A model generated the notes under the pieces. The model worked only from the letters and a program-made list of their open reading frames with translations, was not told the origin of the DNA and searched no databases. From the NCBI GenBank assembly GCA_015680685.1, contig MNCI01027001.1, positions 61,718 to 125,717 on the forward strand: a stretch of DNA of 64,000 bases, written 5' to 3'. The stretch is from Gnetum montanum (Eukaryota > Streptophyta > Gnetopsida > Gnetales > Gnetaceae). This document shows, in pieces, positions 11,706 through 23,394 of the stretch (its first letter is position 1; the number at the start of each line of letters is the position of its first letter). The position numbers and the translations under genes were made by a program.

Positions 11706-14558
11706 ATGACACCAAAAGGCAAACACATGCAGGAATGAGAACCATCTTAACCAAGGAAGAAATGGCCAAGAATAGGAAGAGGCCAAGAACAAACCTAGGA
11801 AGAACCAATTGCAACCCATGCCATGGGACCTCTTAGAGAAGAGGCGAAAGTGGAATCCATTTGTCAGATTCCAGAACTAGCAACAACAATAGAACATTCC
11901 CTCCAAGATGAGACATTAGCTCAATAAGCAAACCTTGAGGTGATCTTGATGGAGGCTTCCCTAAATCAAATTAGGTCAAGGGAGGTCCAGAAAATAGTGC
12001 TCTAGGAGTTAAAACTTTGGCTCTTTCTAGGAGCAAGTACCTGAGGTACAAGACCAACCAAAGGCCTCTCCCATGTGGTCAATTATGAGTTCCATAGGGG
12101 AGTGGTATATGAGAGAGACATTCTTATTTTGGAATAATAGGCAAGCTAGTTCAATGATTAAAATCAAGGACATTTTAGTGTCCTACTTAATGTAGGCCAT
12201 TGCTAAGGCACTTAGGTTACCTAAAACTGGGGTGAATCTTACCGAGATTTTAATGCAGGTAGACCCTAGCATAAAAAAGGAATAGGTTCATCGATGCAAT
12301 GGTGTCAATCGTAAGGAGTATGACATGCTCACATTAGCAGGAAGAATTCATTATAAGATTGTATCCTTTCACCTAAACCCCATAGTGAGGCCTAGCAAGA
12401 TCACTGCTTTTTCTACCCATGCATGTGCTGCCCTGAGTGGGAGATTCCCTGTTGACCTTCCACAACTAATCTATCTGGAGATACAGAAGCAATTTAAGGA
12501 AAATGAACATGGAAGGAAGGCACTTCCCTTTCCATGTCTCATTAAAAAACTATGTTGAAGGGGAGGAATAGTCTACTCTACAAATGATGTTATCCAACAC
12601 ACTCCAACCACTAATTGGGTAGAGATGATGAAGGACAAAAGGCCTATAACAACTATTCAAGAAGAGGAGTAGTGGCCACCACCTCCACCTACCACTCAAA
12701 ACATTATGCTAGACGTCGCTGTAACATTTCAATGGTTGCCCTAGTACTAAGAATGGCTCTTGAGTAAGCAAGAGCAACGAGAAGCTACGAGCGGTGGAGA
12801 CCTATGTACTAACCAATGATGAGTCACCTAAATGAGCTAGCCCAAATAGTTAGCCTGATGGAAGGAGGTGGATCCATTTTCTCTACCCAATGAACACAAT
12901 TTTTTGTGAGGTTGAATCCTAAAGCCAAAAAGGTAATAGTATTTCTCTCAAGATAGGAGCCACTCCCAGAGATTTCTGGGAATGTTGCAACCTTCTTAGT
13001 GTGCTTAGAGAAAGGCAAGGGGGCAACAGTACTAGTAATGTAACACCAAGGATAAGAAACAATAGATGAGATGGTTGTTGACAAAATTTTTGAAACACTC
13101 AATGCACCTATGGCATCTATACCAAACGTCACTACACTTAAAGATGTGCAGACATCCACAAGAACCATGAGTAGCAAATTAAGCATAACACAACATGAAT
13201 AACTCTAGACTAACTAGTAGGAACTAGGCAACTGCTTCCAAATATCTTTAAGTTTTTGTATAGTATTAGTGTAACCCAGTCGAAGCTACTAAAGGGGCAA
13301 AAACATTATTTTGGAAGGGCAACTCAAAATACCCAAGGAGCTAAATAAACACTTAGCTGCTGAAGTTACTAAATTGAAAGCCTAAATTACCAACCCTACA
13401 TTTCTCAACCTAGCATTAATGAGAGATGAAGCTCTTGAACAACTTCATACTAGGCTAAAAGGGGTTGAGGGTGTAATGGAGATAGTAGTGTTCTACCAAT
13501 CCTTGGTAGAGACCACCTAAAATAAGATTTAGAATGCCTTGGATCGGACCCACCATGAGAATGTGCAATTGATCGTACAAAACCATCGCATGTGAAACAT
13601 TAATGTGCATAAAAAATAGTTAACCAATTTTATCCATTAACAATAGGAGCAACTAGCCAAAGTAAACATAGAGCTAAGGAGATTGGCAACTGAAAACAAA
13701 AACCTCACTATGAAGGAGGTTCGTGCCCTTTACCAAAAACCTACAATAGAGGTAGTCACCTAGAAATCAAAGGCTCTCAAATTCAAGAGAGTCAAGGATC
13801 ACTACAAAGACTAGGTCGGCTTACAGAAAGAAGTAAATGAGAAACATATTCAAGTGGAAAAGGAAAAGGTGAACAAGATCCTCTAGCAACTCCAACATGG
13901 ATGCAAATTATGGTAGCCCATCATTGATGGGATTGATCAATATAATAAAGCAGAAATTTGCTTAAAGGAGTTGCAGATAGAGGAAATGTTAGAATACATG
14001 GAGCTAGTTAATTCCCATACATGAACTTGGCTATGTTGACTATCAAATTACCATGGTCAGAACTAGAAAAGTAGGTTCCTAACTCGTACCTTTTGTACGA
14101 GGTCAAGTTCAAGCATCACAAGGACACCAAGCAAAAGCTTGCAGTGGCAAACACTGAACTCAAGGTTCTCAAGGGTAAATACACTGATTAGAGATCTACT
14201 ATTGAGAACCTAACAAAAAGAATGAATGACCACCAAGAGCTATAAAACATAGTGAGGGTGTTTGATGTCAAACACAAACAATTCACTACTTGATTTATCA
14301 ATGTCAAGGAGCTATTCCCAATAATGCCCTATCCATGGGATAATTCCCATTCCAACCCATATTGGTGATGCCACGTGAACTGTGAATGATCACTGAAGTA
14401 AGGAGGAGAAGATGAAGGCATTATTGGATGCCTTTCACCTTTCACTAGAGGTTGCAAGTGTAGTAGGATAGCCATAGCTGCCTCAACCACTGCATGCACT
14501 CAAAGCTAGAGAAGGTCCTTCAAAACCTCAAGAGCCTCCACCGTCAAGGACTATTTGA
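11706..14558 (+). pseudogene. ORF3 (env-position ORF), element B
   Basis: This is a degenerate ORF of about 950 codons downstream of pol, from the ATG after the putative splice site to a TGA at 14,556 that element D shares. The N-terminal part has HAMGPL and a globular domain at about 12,090-12,560 with MLTLAGRI, HACAALSGRFPV, NLPQ-like LPQLIYLEIQK and FPCLIKKLC. The FPCLI..LC pattern recalls the plant families named 'putative plant transposon protein' and ATHILA ORF-1; that link is from memory. A proline run (PPPPPT, about 12,675) follows, then a long Glu/Lys/Leu-rich, probably coiled-coil region (13,250-14,450). I see no signal peptide or clear membrane segment. TAG/TAA stops are frequent. 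Confidence 0.7.
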
Positions 14559-14794
14559 CCTTCTTAACCACCTTCATGCTATCAAAGGATGTGTTGTCTA
14601 GTTTTGAGTAGTCATGTCATGGTGTTCACTTTTGTGTCATGAACACCATCAATTTTTGTAATGATGTTGATTTGTACACTCGTGCACTCAGTTTTATTAT
14701 GTCAATTGTTATGTCAAGACACAGTCAATAATCCCATACCTTTCCAATTTTATAAAGGAACTCAAGGATGAGTTTTCATTCAGTTGTAGGGATA
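14559..14794 (+). other. 3' UTR and terminal polypurine tract, element B
   Basis: This stretch aligns with 45,430-45,669 of element D, including GTGTCATGAACACC and CAAGTTTT-like AGTTTTCATTCA. It ends in the tract GTTGTAGGGATA (14,783-14,794) directly before the LTR start TGATGA. Confidence 0.65.
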
Positions 14795-15050
14795 TGATGA
14801 AGTGTCAAAGTGTCGTGTCGATGGATCCTCATTAACATGGCCTTGTCAACGGGGCCCACCACATCAACATACACTTATTTCATGTTGTGATGGATGTGCT
14901 TTTAATGATCCAAACTTTTTGCACATAATGGCACCTTGTGTCACTATACACAATATACTAAACCCTCTTCTTCTCCACCTTTTCAAAGTCATTTTTCATA
15001 GAAATTTCCAAAAAACAATCTCTAATCCATAGCTTGGCTCTTTATTACAG
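14795..15050 (+). mobile_element. Truncated 3' LTR, element B
   Basis: The stretch begins TGATGAAGTG directly after the polypurine tract and contains the TCGATGGATCCTCATTAA and GGCCTTGTCAAC words that also mark the U3 of element D. The D LTR is ~900 bp but this similarity fades after ~250 bp, and protease sequence of another element starts by 15.3 kb, so the LTR is cut short. The exact breakpoint is not visible to me. Confidence 0.55.
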
Positions 15051-15320
15051 TGAATCCCCTAAATATGCTACCCAGTCATAGCAAAGAATGCCAAGCTAAG
15101 GATGAGCATAATTGCTAAGTAATTATGCCTTAGGAAGTAATGTTGTTATTGTAGTCATTTGCCTAGGCTAGTGGTCACCATGTCAACAACTTGGTAAGCA
15201 AAGACATGCCTACCAACAAGGGATCAATTCACTCTATCATTGAGTAGATTTCACTTATAGAAAATAGGCATCAACCAATGCTTAACTTTCATGACAGTGA
15301 AGTAAAGATTGACTCTTGAA
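15051..15320. other. Junction region with a 20-bp word shared with 47.1 kb
   Basis: No gene is seen. At 15,115-15,134 lies CTAAGTAATTATGCCTTAGG, identical to both arms (one inverted) of the hairpin at 47,103-47,187. Weak gag-like sequence leading into the protease begins near 15,200. Confidence 0.4.
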
Positions 15321-15900
15321 ATGAAGAAGTGTTATCTGATCCTCTCCTTATTACTATATGTATTGGTAGATACAAGTTTCACCGTGTTCATGTGGATGAT
15401 GGAGTGGCCATGAATGTGATGCCATACTTTGTTGTTGACAAACTAGGCTTAATCAAGAACATCCAAGTGACCACTACAACACTTAAATCATTCAACAGGT
15501 CACAAGTAGTGGCACCAGGTTCTATCTCCTAAGATTTTGTAGTCAAGGAATAATTTCCCACAGTGGCACCAGGTTCTATCTCCTAAGATTTTGTAGTCAA
15601 GGAATAATTTCCCACATCCACCAACTTCCTCATAGTTGAAGAGACACCTAGGCTTAACTTGATCCTAGGAAGACCATGGTTGGCTAAGCTTTGCTCTATT
15701 TCATCTCCTATACATTAGGAGATTCACTTGCCATACGAGGATGATGAATTTATCATTTTTGGGGACAATATGTCACTACCATTGGTTAACTATGTTAACA
15801 TCAACTGAGGTTTGGAGGTGGAGTTTCAAGAAGAAACTTCCAATGCTTAAACTAGGACAAATGATAAGAATAACAATGATGCTAATAATACCAACTCTAT
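15321..15900 (+). pseudogene. Ty3/gypsy aspartic protease fragment, element C
   Basis: This is a protease remnant of the same family as element A. PLLITICIGRYKFHRVHVDD gives the N-terminal strand and the active-site region (V-D-D-G-V, about 15,390-15,405). It is followed by MPYFVVDKLGL, TTTTLKSFN, then NLILGRPWLAKL (about 15,655-15,690) and IIFGDNMSLP. TAA stops sit in place of CAA. An exact 54-bp (18-codon) tandem duplication lies inside it. Recognisable RT, RNase H and integrase do not follow; tandem repeats begin within 250 bp instead, so pol has been deleted. Confidence 0.8.
15509..15616. repeat. Exact 54-bp tandem duplication
   Basis: The unit 15,509-15,562 is repeated without a mismatch at 15,563-15,616. 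It preserves the reading frame (18 codons), and both copies carry the same nonsense codons, so the duplication arose after the gene was already broken. Confidence 0.95.
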
Positions 15901-16138
15901 AACACTAGACAACCAACAAAAATGCATGCAACTTGCCATGCTAAACAAGAGATATGGTGAGCATAAGATCATGCAAAATGGATTTCTTAATATGTTAAAG
16001 ATCAAGCGATAAATTTACGGTCAACACATGGTCCCCTCCCTTCTTAACTCTTGCTTGCCTATTTTAGAAACCTTATGCCATGTTTCAATGTTTGCTTTAT
16101 TCCTATATTTTCTTTTAAGACTAGCTTGCACTTGTTAA

Positions 16139-16412
16139 ACTAGCAAGACCATAGCATACTAAGGCCTAAAATTGGCAAGACCAGGGCTTACTAAAGCCTA
16201 AAAATAGCAAGATCATGGTCCACTAAGGCCTAAAACTAGTAAGACTATGGACCACTAAGACCTAAAACTAGCAATACAACATTCCACTAAGGCCTAAAAT
16301 TGGCAACATCATGGCCTACCAAGGCCTAAAACTAGCAACACATGGCTCACCAAGGCCTAAAAATAGTAACAAGACGGTCTAAAAAGGCCTAAAATTGGTA
16401 AATTAGTGGCCA
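16139..16412. repeat. ~32-bp tandem repeat, 8 units
   Basis: The unit is centred on CTAAGGCCTAAAACTAGCAA plus an ATGGCC-like word. AAGGCCTA cores start at about 16,161, 16,193, 16,224, 16,257, 16,289, 16,321, 16,352 and 16,384, a spacing of 31-33 bp. One further isolated unit lies at about 18,705-18,735, on the far side of the 188-bp array. Confidence 0.9.
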
Positions 16413-16639
16413 CCATTCCTTTTTATCTCTCTTATATTTACAATGTAACTTGCTACACCTTGTTTTACACTTTTGCATTTCATTGTTAAACTTTGCTCCA
16501 TATGTTTGTCTTTCATAGTCATTTTAACTGGTATCCTTTTACATCAAAGATTTAAAAACATAAAAAAAATGTAAAACATGAAAAATGATCAAAAAATTAT
16601 AATCTTTAACAACACGCAATAATGTACAAAGCTTCAACC

Positions 16640-18650
16640 ATTTTTTAGCTTAACTTTCATACTTTAGAGTTGGTTCAAGATGGTCAACAAAGCTTATACA
16701 TTGCCCAATATATTTAAATCATGCGAGAGGTTTTTCACTAACTTCCTTGTGTCAAAATGACTCAAAATTAACTAGTGAAAGCCCATAGGCCTAGGACATA
16801 ATATAATCCAAACTTTGGCCACTTTTCAGCCCTTAAAAGCAAAATTTGAGCATTATATGCTAGGTAGACTAGATAACTACACTGGCCAGCATATTTATCT
16901 CATGCAGGGGGCATTTGAAGAAATTCCTTGAGTCAAAATAACTCAAAAATTGACTAGTGGAAGCCCATACGCCTAGGGCATAACATAAGCCCAAACTTTG
17001 GCCACGTTTTAGTCCTTAAAAGCTTAATGTGAGTCTTCTACACTAGGCAGACTAAATAAATACACTAGTCAACACATTTATATCATGTAGGGGGCATTTG
17101 ATCACCTTCCTTGAGTCAAAATAACTCAAAAATTGATTGGTGAAAGCCTAGAGACCTAGGAAATAAAAGAAGCCTAGCCCAAACTTCGACCACTTTTCAA
17201 TCCTTAAAAGCTAAATTTAAGCCTTTTACACTAGGTATATAACATAAGTATGTTGGCCAACGTATTTATGAGAGAGGTGAAGATAAAGTGCCCAAATGGA
17301 GCCTCAAGGGACTTCCTAAATTAATAACCCCAACCCTAAAACCTAGCAGGAGCATTTGGCAATTTTGAAACCCTATCAAAAGATGTCAAAATCCATATTT
17401 CTTCCAAAAGTATGCTAGTAGGAGTAATAAATATGCTAGCTAGCATATCTTTTTGAGTGAATTGAGCATAAGATGAATCAATAAAGCCTCAAATGATCTC
17501 AAAAATTGCAAACCCTAGCTTGACACCTTCTTGGAGCCTTCGGTGACTTTGGAACACCAAACAACAAGCCAAAAATAAGTCAAAACTGATTCAAAACTAG
17601 GAAATATTCTAGGATGAGCCAAAACTATGCTAGCCAACATATTTTTTATAAGAAAATCTAAGAACAAGCCATCAACCAGCCCAGTCAACCTCCAAATGCC
17701 TCATTCCAATCCTAAAACCTTGTCAAAGCCTCTGATAGCCATCAAACCTTGAAAACTAAGCTAAGAAATTGTTAAAATTAGTTAAATTCTCCAAATATAT
17801 GGTGGTATTAACCAAAAATATGCTGGCCAGAGTATTTTTAAGGTGAAGTAACCAAATCAACTCTCCAATGACCTCCCAAATCACTAGTTTTGAGCATAAA
17901 CCTTAGCCACAAACACTAGTGATTCTAAAACCCAAAAACAAGTTGATTGACCACCCAAATTGCCTAGAGGCCAAAACTTCATGATAAATATGCTAGCATT
18001 AGCATTTAATATGCTAGCTAGCATATTTTTGATTTCAATGGTAGTTTTGACAACCCCACAACACTCTGAATGGCCTAAAGCTTGACTGGAGAAGCTTGGA
18101 ACCCCGAAACCTACAACCAACTACCATTTGATCTCATTTTGAACATGAAAAGATCAAATTTCATCAAAATTTTGTTAGAGCCAAGGAAAAATATGTTGGC
18201 TAGTGTATTTTTTAGATGAAAGAATTCAAAATACATTTTTGTTGACCTATTTTGACCTCCAAATGATCATCTTGCAACCTTGGCATCCCTGCATTGTCCT
18301 GGGAGTCTACTAAAGCTAATATTTCAAGCTTGAAACATCATAAAATAATTTTTTCCATAAACATAAGCTAGAGCCTAAAGTAAATATGCTAGTTAGTGTA
18401 TTTTCAACTCTTTGTAACATTCAAGGCATTCAAGGGATCAAATCAACACCAAAGTTGACCAACTTCCACTCCTAGTCCACTGCATTGACAATTTAGGTAA
18501 TTAGAACCTAAAAACTAGCCTAGACAAATCCCAGAAATCAAAGTTTATCAAAAGATAGGCTGGAGCCTACAATAAATATGCTAACTAGCATATTTTTTGT
18601 GAGGGCTAGCATATTATTTAAAAATTCTTCATTTTTTCCTATAAACAAAT
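16640..18650. repeat. ~188-bp satellite-like tandem array, 11 units
   Basis: Each unit carries a partly palindromic core of the type TATGCTAGCTAGCATATTT (or TATGCTGGCCAGCATATTT). Cores start at 16,697, 16,878, 17,061, 17,249, 17,432, 17,626, 17,819, 18,010, 18,192, 18,385 and 18,577, giving spacings of 181-194 bp. The first units also share CTCAAAAATTGACTAGTG and CCAAACTTTGGCCAC; later units have diverged outside the core. There is no open frame. The array follows a protease fragment of element C. Plant Tat/Ogre-type elements are known to carry tandem repeats near their 3' ends, so a retroelement origin is likely but inferred. Confidence 0.9.
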
Positions 18651-18829
18651 TCAAAATGACCTCCTTAACTGCCCAAACTCTTCCATTCATCTTGGAGCCC
18701 CTCACTATGGCCCACTAAGACCTAAAACTAGCAAAATATGATCTTGATTGATTGATATTAACCATGTTTTATCATATTTTTCCCACCTTGCCTATTTTAA
18801 CCTTACCCAACAATAGTTCACATTATTAA

Positions 18830-19170
18830 CCCTCATTTCCATATCATTTAGTGTCATTTGGCTTCATTTTCATCTTTTATTGCATCATTTGGCCCTATTA
18901 GACCTTATTTTTCTATCATTTAGCATCATTTGGACCTTAGTTGACCAGATTTAACATCATTTGATGTCAGTTGACATCAATATGACCCTATTTGACCTTG
19001 CTTGACATCATTTGATGGGTTTCGACCATCATTTGGCCTTCATTTGGCTCCATTCCACATTATTTAGCCTTTGTTTCACCTTATTTGCATTAACCTACCT
19101 CTTATAACATTTGTTGACCATTTTTCAAAGTTGTTTAGCCTTTGATTTAATGTGTTTTGACTCATCTATA
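18830..19170. repeat. Degenerate short-word repeat (CATTTGG/CATTTGACC)
   Basis: The words TCATTTGGC, CATTTGAC, TTATTTGACC and TCATTTAGC recur every 10-20 bp over about 340 bp with no clean period. It is probably an old, slipped simple repeat. No coding potential is seen. Confidence 0.75.
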
Positions 19171-21780
19171 CATTATTACTAAAGTATTTTACATTGTTTA
19201 ACAATTTTATCACATAAGAGCCACTTGATGTGCTTATGTTAACATTCAAGATTGAGCTAGGAGCATGAGAAAGTAAATTCAACTAGCCTTAAGGCCTAAA
19301 TGGTTCCCTCTCATGATGTTGTTAGACTAAGTTAATATAAAAAATCCCAGCATTAAGCCTCAAAATCATTCTATCATACAACATTAACATTTTGAAGTAG
19401 CCTAATTATCATTGACCTTAAAGCTAGAAACATCACAAAGGATTCCTTATTCAAAATTCCCATCTAAACGATGATGGTGAGGAGAAATCACTTAAAACCA
19501 AGTTCCTCTCTAAAACATAAGCCTACTCAATACATCATCAAACCCTTGCAATGTAACATTAAAGCCATTACATAGCATTGATTACATCTAACACTCACAT
19601 GTTTGCTTGTAGTGTTTTTTTACCATTGTTGATGGGTTGGAATGAATGACCAATGTTGATGACTCCAATTATAAACAATAAGTGAGCTTGCATGATCTCT
19701 CTTTATCTTTATCTCTATTTGGCATAATGAATGAACTGCAAGTATTGTAAATCTAATGCACATCACACAAATCTCTAAATATTGCACTAATAATAGCCTA
19801 TGATAGTTTGGTTTGCTAGTTGTCTCATGTAGCCCTATATAATGCTTTGTAATAACATGTTTTCTTTATCTTGTTTTTTGCTCTCTTAGAGTTGCATTTG
19901 TAGGATGAAGCCTAGAAGTCATTGCAAAGGTGAAACTCATCATGGTAGTAAGTTACCATGTGATCTTGATGTGTGAGGTTTGGTCAGCATGTCTTACCAT
20001 GTCAAGACTGCTTTTCCCATAGCACTCATGTTACCCCTCCTTGAGCCATTATCTCGTATCCTGATTATGACCTTCCTTACCCTAACCACTATGATGATCC
20101 ATGTTTGACATTCATGCACTCTGGCCCTGTGACATCTCCTTCATCATGCTCCACTATCAAGTTCCTTGGATGTAACACATCTCATCCAATGAGAAAACCA
20201 AATTAAGTTTAGCCTTGACAAGGAAACCCAATGAATGTTTCACCCCATAAAAAAATAGCAAAGAAAATTTCTAAGAAGCCAGAAGGTCAATGAAGCCCAA
20301 AATGCAAAATCAACAACTTCAAATCAACAAAGGGAGGTGCCTACTGGCTAAAGAAGCCTTGAAGTGTTGGTCCCTCAAAAATATTACTGAGTGACTTACA
20401 CTTTGAAGCATGAAGCATGAAGGCTACACCAATCAACAAGCACGATGTCAACATGTGGAATTCATTGTTAACCCCTTTGACCATTCCCTTGTAACTGAAT
20501 ATAGCCATTATTCTATATCATTTTATCATAACCTTATCTTATTATCATAATCACTCTTCAACATGGTTTAATAGCTATAGAATCAAGCACAAAGAGGAAA
20601 CATTAATGATGGACCTATGATGGTGTTTTGCATTCTTTATCAATGTCTCTTGGGTTAATCCTCAAAACATCAACAAAGAGGGACCAATTAAACACCATGA
20701 AGAGAATTCATGTTGCAACTTATTGGCACTGTAGCATTCACCATTAAAATTGAGGCAAGATCTTATTGTACAATGTGAAGTTTGTAGTTCACAGGCTGCA
20801 ATCTCACATACTTTAACTTATTAAGGCTATAAAATGCCTCATAAGTTTTTATTACCTCACTTTCCAAGTGGAAAATGTTATGTCATGTATGTATTTGGGC
20901 TTGGGAAGGCTGAAAATGCCTTGGGAATCACCAAATTTGGGTTTCTCATGGTTTTTATGTTGGTCATAGAAATTTATACGTTGTAACCACCTATAGCCAG
21001 TGTATAAATTGTTGGGCTTTGATTTTCATGGTAAGGCTGGTGTATTTTCCATGACACCCAACATATCTTTCCTAAGGTCAATATATTTATGGTGAAGCCA
21101 ACATATCTTTGTGGAACCCAATGTATTTTTTGTGGCCTTCATGCATTAAACTTGTCAAAAATTGAAAAATATGCTAAGGTTGATGTCTTGCAATGTTAAA
21201 AATTTGCAATAATCATGGTAGGAATTTACAACAATGTACCAACCTTCAATGACCTATAAAACCCAAAGATGACCACTTCATAAGGACATTCAACATTTTA
21301 CATTAATCTAGACATTGAGACACTCAACATAGTGCATACCACCATAATAGCCATTTCACTAAGACTTTTGGAAAAACTTGCATTCAGCTAAGCAAAATGA
21401 CTCTCAGAGTAGTGTGATCCATTGAAAGTCCAACCACAATTTCACTACCAATGAAGTAGATCCAATACCAAAGAACTAGCAATGAGCTTTAGGAATTGAA
21501 GCTTTGAAGCATCTAGATCATGAAGCTGACTAAAACACACACTCTATCAATTTCACCAAACTTCAAGCATCTCCCATACGGCTCTTTGTGCATTCTAAAG
21601 CACATAAACTTGTACATTTTCTTAAACTCTGTATATGCAATAATTTATTATTTTAATAAAATTTTTAGTTCATTTGTTTGATTCAATTTTCTTTTTCTAT
21701 TTCTCTTGGGTCAGATCTACATTTTCTATTAAGACCGTTTTACAATTTCTAAGTCCTTAGGTGATTAACAAGATGGTACT
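19171..21780. other. Gene-free AT-rich stretch, probably LTR/3' retroelement sequence
   Basis: I see no convincing gene. A TATA-like CTATAAAATGCC occurs near 20,827, and a short repeat cluster lies at 21,035-21,137. The end of the stretch (21,600-21,780) may be the LTR or leader of the copia-like element that follows, but neither a TG..CA pair nor a tRNA-Met primer site could be recognised. Confidence 0.4.
21035..21137. repeat. 20-21 bp repeat, 5 units, sharing the satellite core
   Basis: GCTGGTGTATTTT, CCCAACATATCTTT, GTCAATATATTTA, GCCAACATATCTTT and CCCAATGTATTTT start at about 21,036, 21,056, 21,077, 21,097 and 21,117. The word resembles half of the 188-bp array core. Confidence 0.6.
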
Positions 21781-21799
21781 CCTGGTTTTGAGTGTAACA

Positions 21800-22980
21800 A
21801 CTCAGGAGTGAACAATGGAAGGAGGATCATAAATTAAGTCACCAATTTTCAATGGGATCACCTTTACCTACTGGAAGATTGAAATGCAAAAATTCTTTAA
21901 GTATATGAGGCTCACAGTTTTGATATTCATCTTAGATGGATGCACTTAACTCATCAACAACATTTTGGGCAGCAAAGGTAAGAGTAGAGGTAAGCAATCT
22001 AAACTTTCAAATTTGATACTTTTTCTATGGAATGCTAGATATGTTATGGAAGAGGCCATCTGACCTCTGAATGTTCTAATGCTTATAGGTTTCAAGAGAA
22101 ATAGTATAGTGAAGAAAGGAGAAGAAGAAACATCCATACAAGCTGGGATGATGAAGAGGAATAAACTCAAGAAGATAAAAAGGAAAAAAATATCTACATC
22201 AACTAGGATGATAGAGACCAAAGCAAAGAAGAGGTGGAGGATGATGCAAAAGATTCACATCTCATTTTTATGGCTCTCACAGATGATGATGCTAGCCACT
22301 CGAATGATGATCAATTTGAAAATGAGGAGGAGAGGTATGACCTATTATGTAAGGAACTTCTCTCTTTTCAAAGTCTATGTATAAAGTTGAATAAGCAAAC
22401 AGAAATCAAGAATCAAGACATTTCTTCATTAAATATAATAATTTATAGATCTCACAAAAGAAATCTTAGACTTAAGGACTAAGAATAAAAAGCTAACCTT
22501 GTCTTATGAGTAGATTAAGAAAAAACTTGTAGATGCTAAACTTATAAAGGAGAGGCTAAAGGAAAATAATCCCTCTAGATAGTTCTTGGGCAAGGAAGAA
22601 GTCCACATGATGGATGTTGTTCATAAGAAGAAGCATCTACACAAATTTCATCCTAATAAAAGGCTTCTCCAAAGATTAAAGTGTCAACAGGTACTACATT
22701 CCAACCAAGAGCAGCGCCAAGATTTGATCACTTTAACCACAATAGAAAGGTTAGATGTTATTATTTTAATAGGTTTGGGCATAAGCAATGGAATTGTAAT
22801 TTAAAATATTACCACATCAACACCTGGTCATATCATAAGACTCCTTGGTCTTACCCAAATGCACCTACAGTAATGAAGGGAAAATCAAAAGGGTAAAGAG
22901 AACAAAAAGGTGTCGATAATTAAGCAAAAAGAAGGAAGTGAAAGAACTTTCAACAATTTTTTGAAAGGAAGGAAGACATT
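21800..22980 (+). pseudogene. Ty1/copia-type gag remnant
   Basis: The N-terminus matches plant copia Gag proteins in pattern: FNGITFTYWKIEMQKFFKYM (about 21,850-21,910), where relatives have F-x-G-x-N-Y-x-x-W. It is followed by an acidic stretch (ALTDDDASHSNDD, 22,270-22,320) leading into a helical segment YDLLCKELLSFQSLCIKLN. Near 22,757 there is a zinc-knuckle remnant CYYFNRFGHKQWNC, in which the second cysteine of C-X2-C-X4-H-X4-C is phenylalanine. The frames are broken. No protease, integrase or RT of copia type follows, and element D interrupts the region 400 bp later. Confidence 0.7.
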
Positions 22981-23394
22981 AAAAATAAAAAAATTTGTTT
23001 GAAAGGAGGAACTTCGAAAGAAGAACCTTAGTTCCAATCTTCTTAGACATCTTGATCTCCATCAGCAAGCAAGGTAAGTAATGGTAAGTATAGTTATAAT
23101 CATTATAACTTGACTTGATGATATTAGACTAGATTAGTTTATTTTTATGGTTGAATGAAAGCTTGTGTGACTTTTAAAGTTTTTATTGATAAATCATCTT
23201 TTGGATTATTAACTAGAATGTATTGGTTTGAAGTGGTTTAAAACCCTTGGATGTAATTCATGGACCAAAAGCTTTTTAATGAACATTCATTATTATTTAA
23301 ACATATATGTATTGTGTTCCATATGATATGGCATTGTTACTTTCCTTTGAAATCATAAATTCCAATTACTTTTAGAATATTTTTTATGTATGAT

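Noticed and set aside
16640-18650. CRISPR-like interpretation of the regular repeats
   Set aside because: The units are ~188 bp with homologous intervening sequence, not short repeats with unique spacers, and the context is a plant genome.
22079-22384. Lys/Arg-rich 101-codon frame as a separate gene
   Set aside because: It overlaps the acidic copia-Gag frame (22,234-22,482) and is its out-of-frame shadow.
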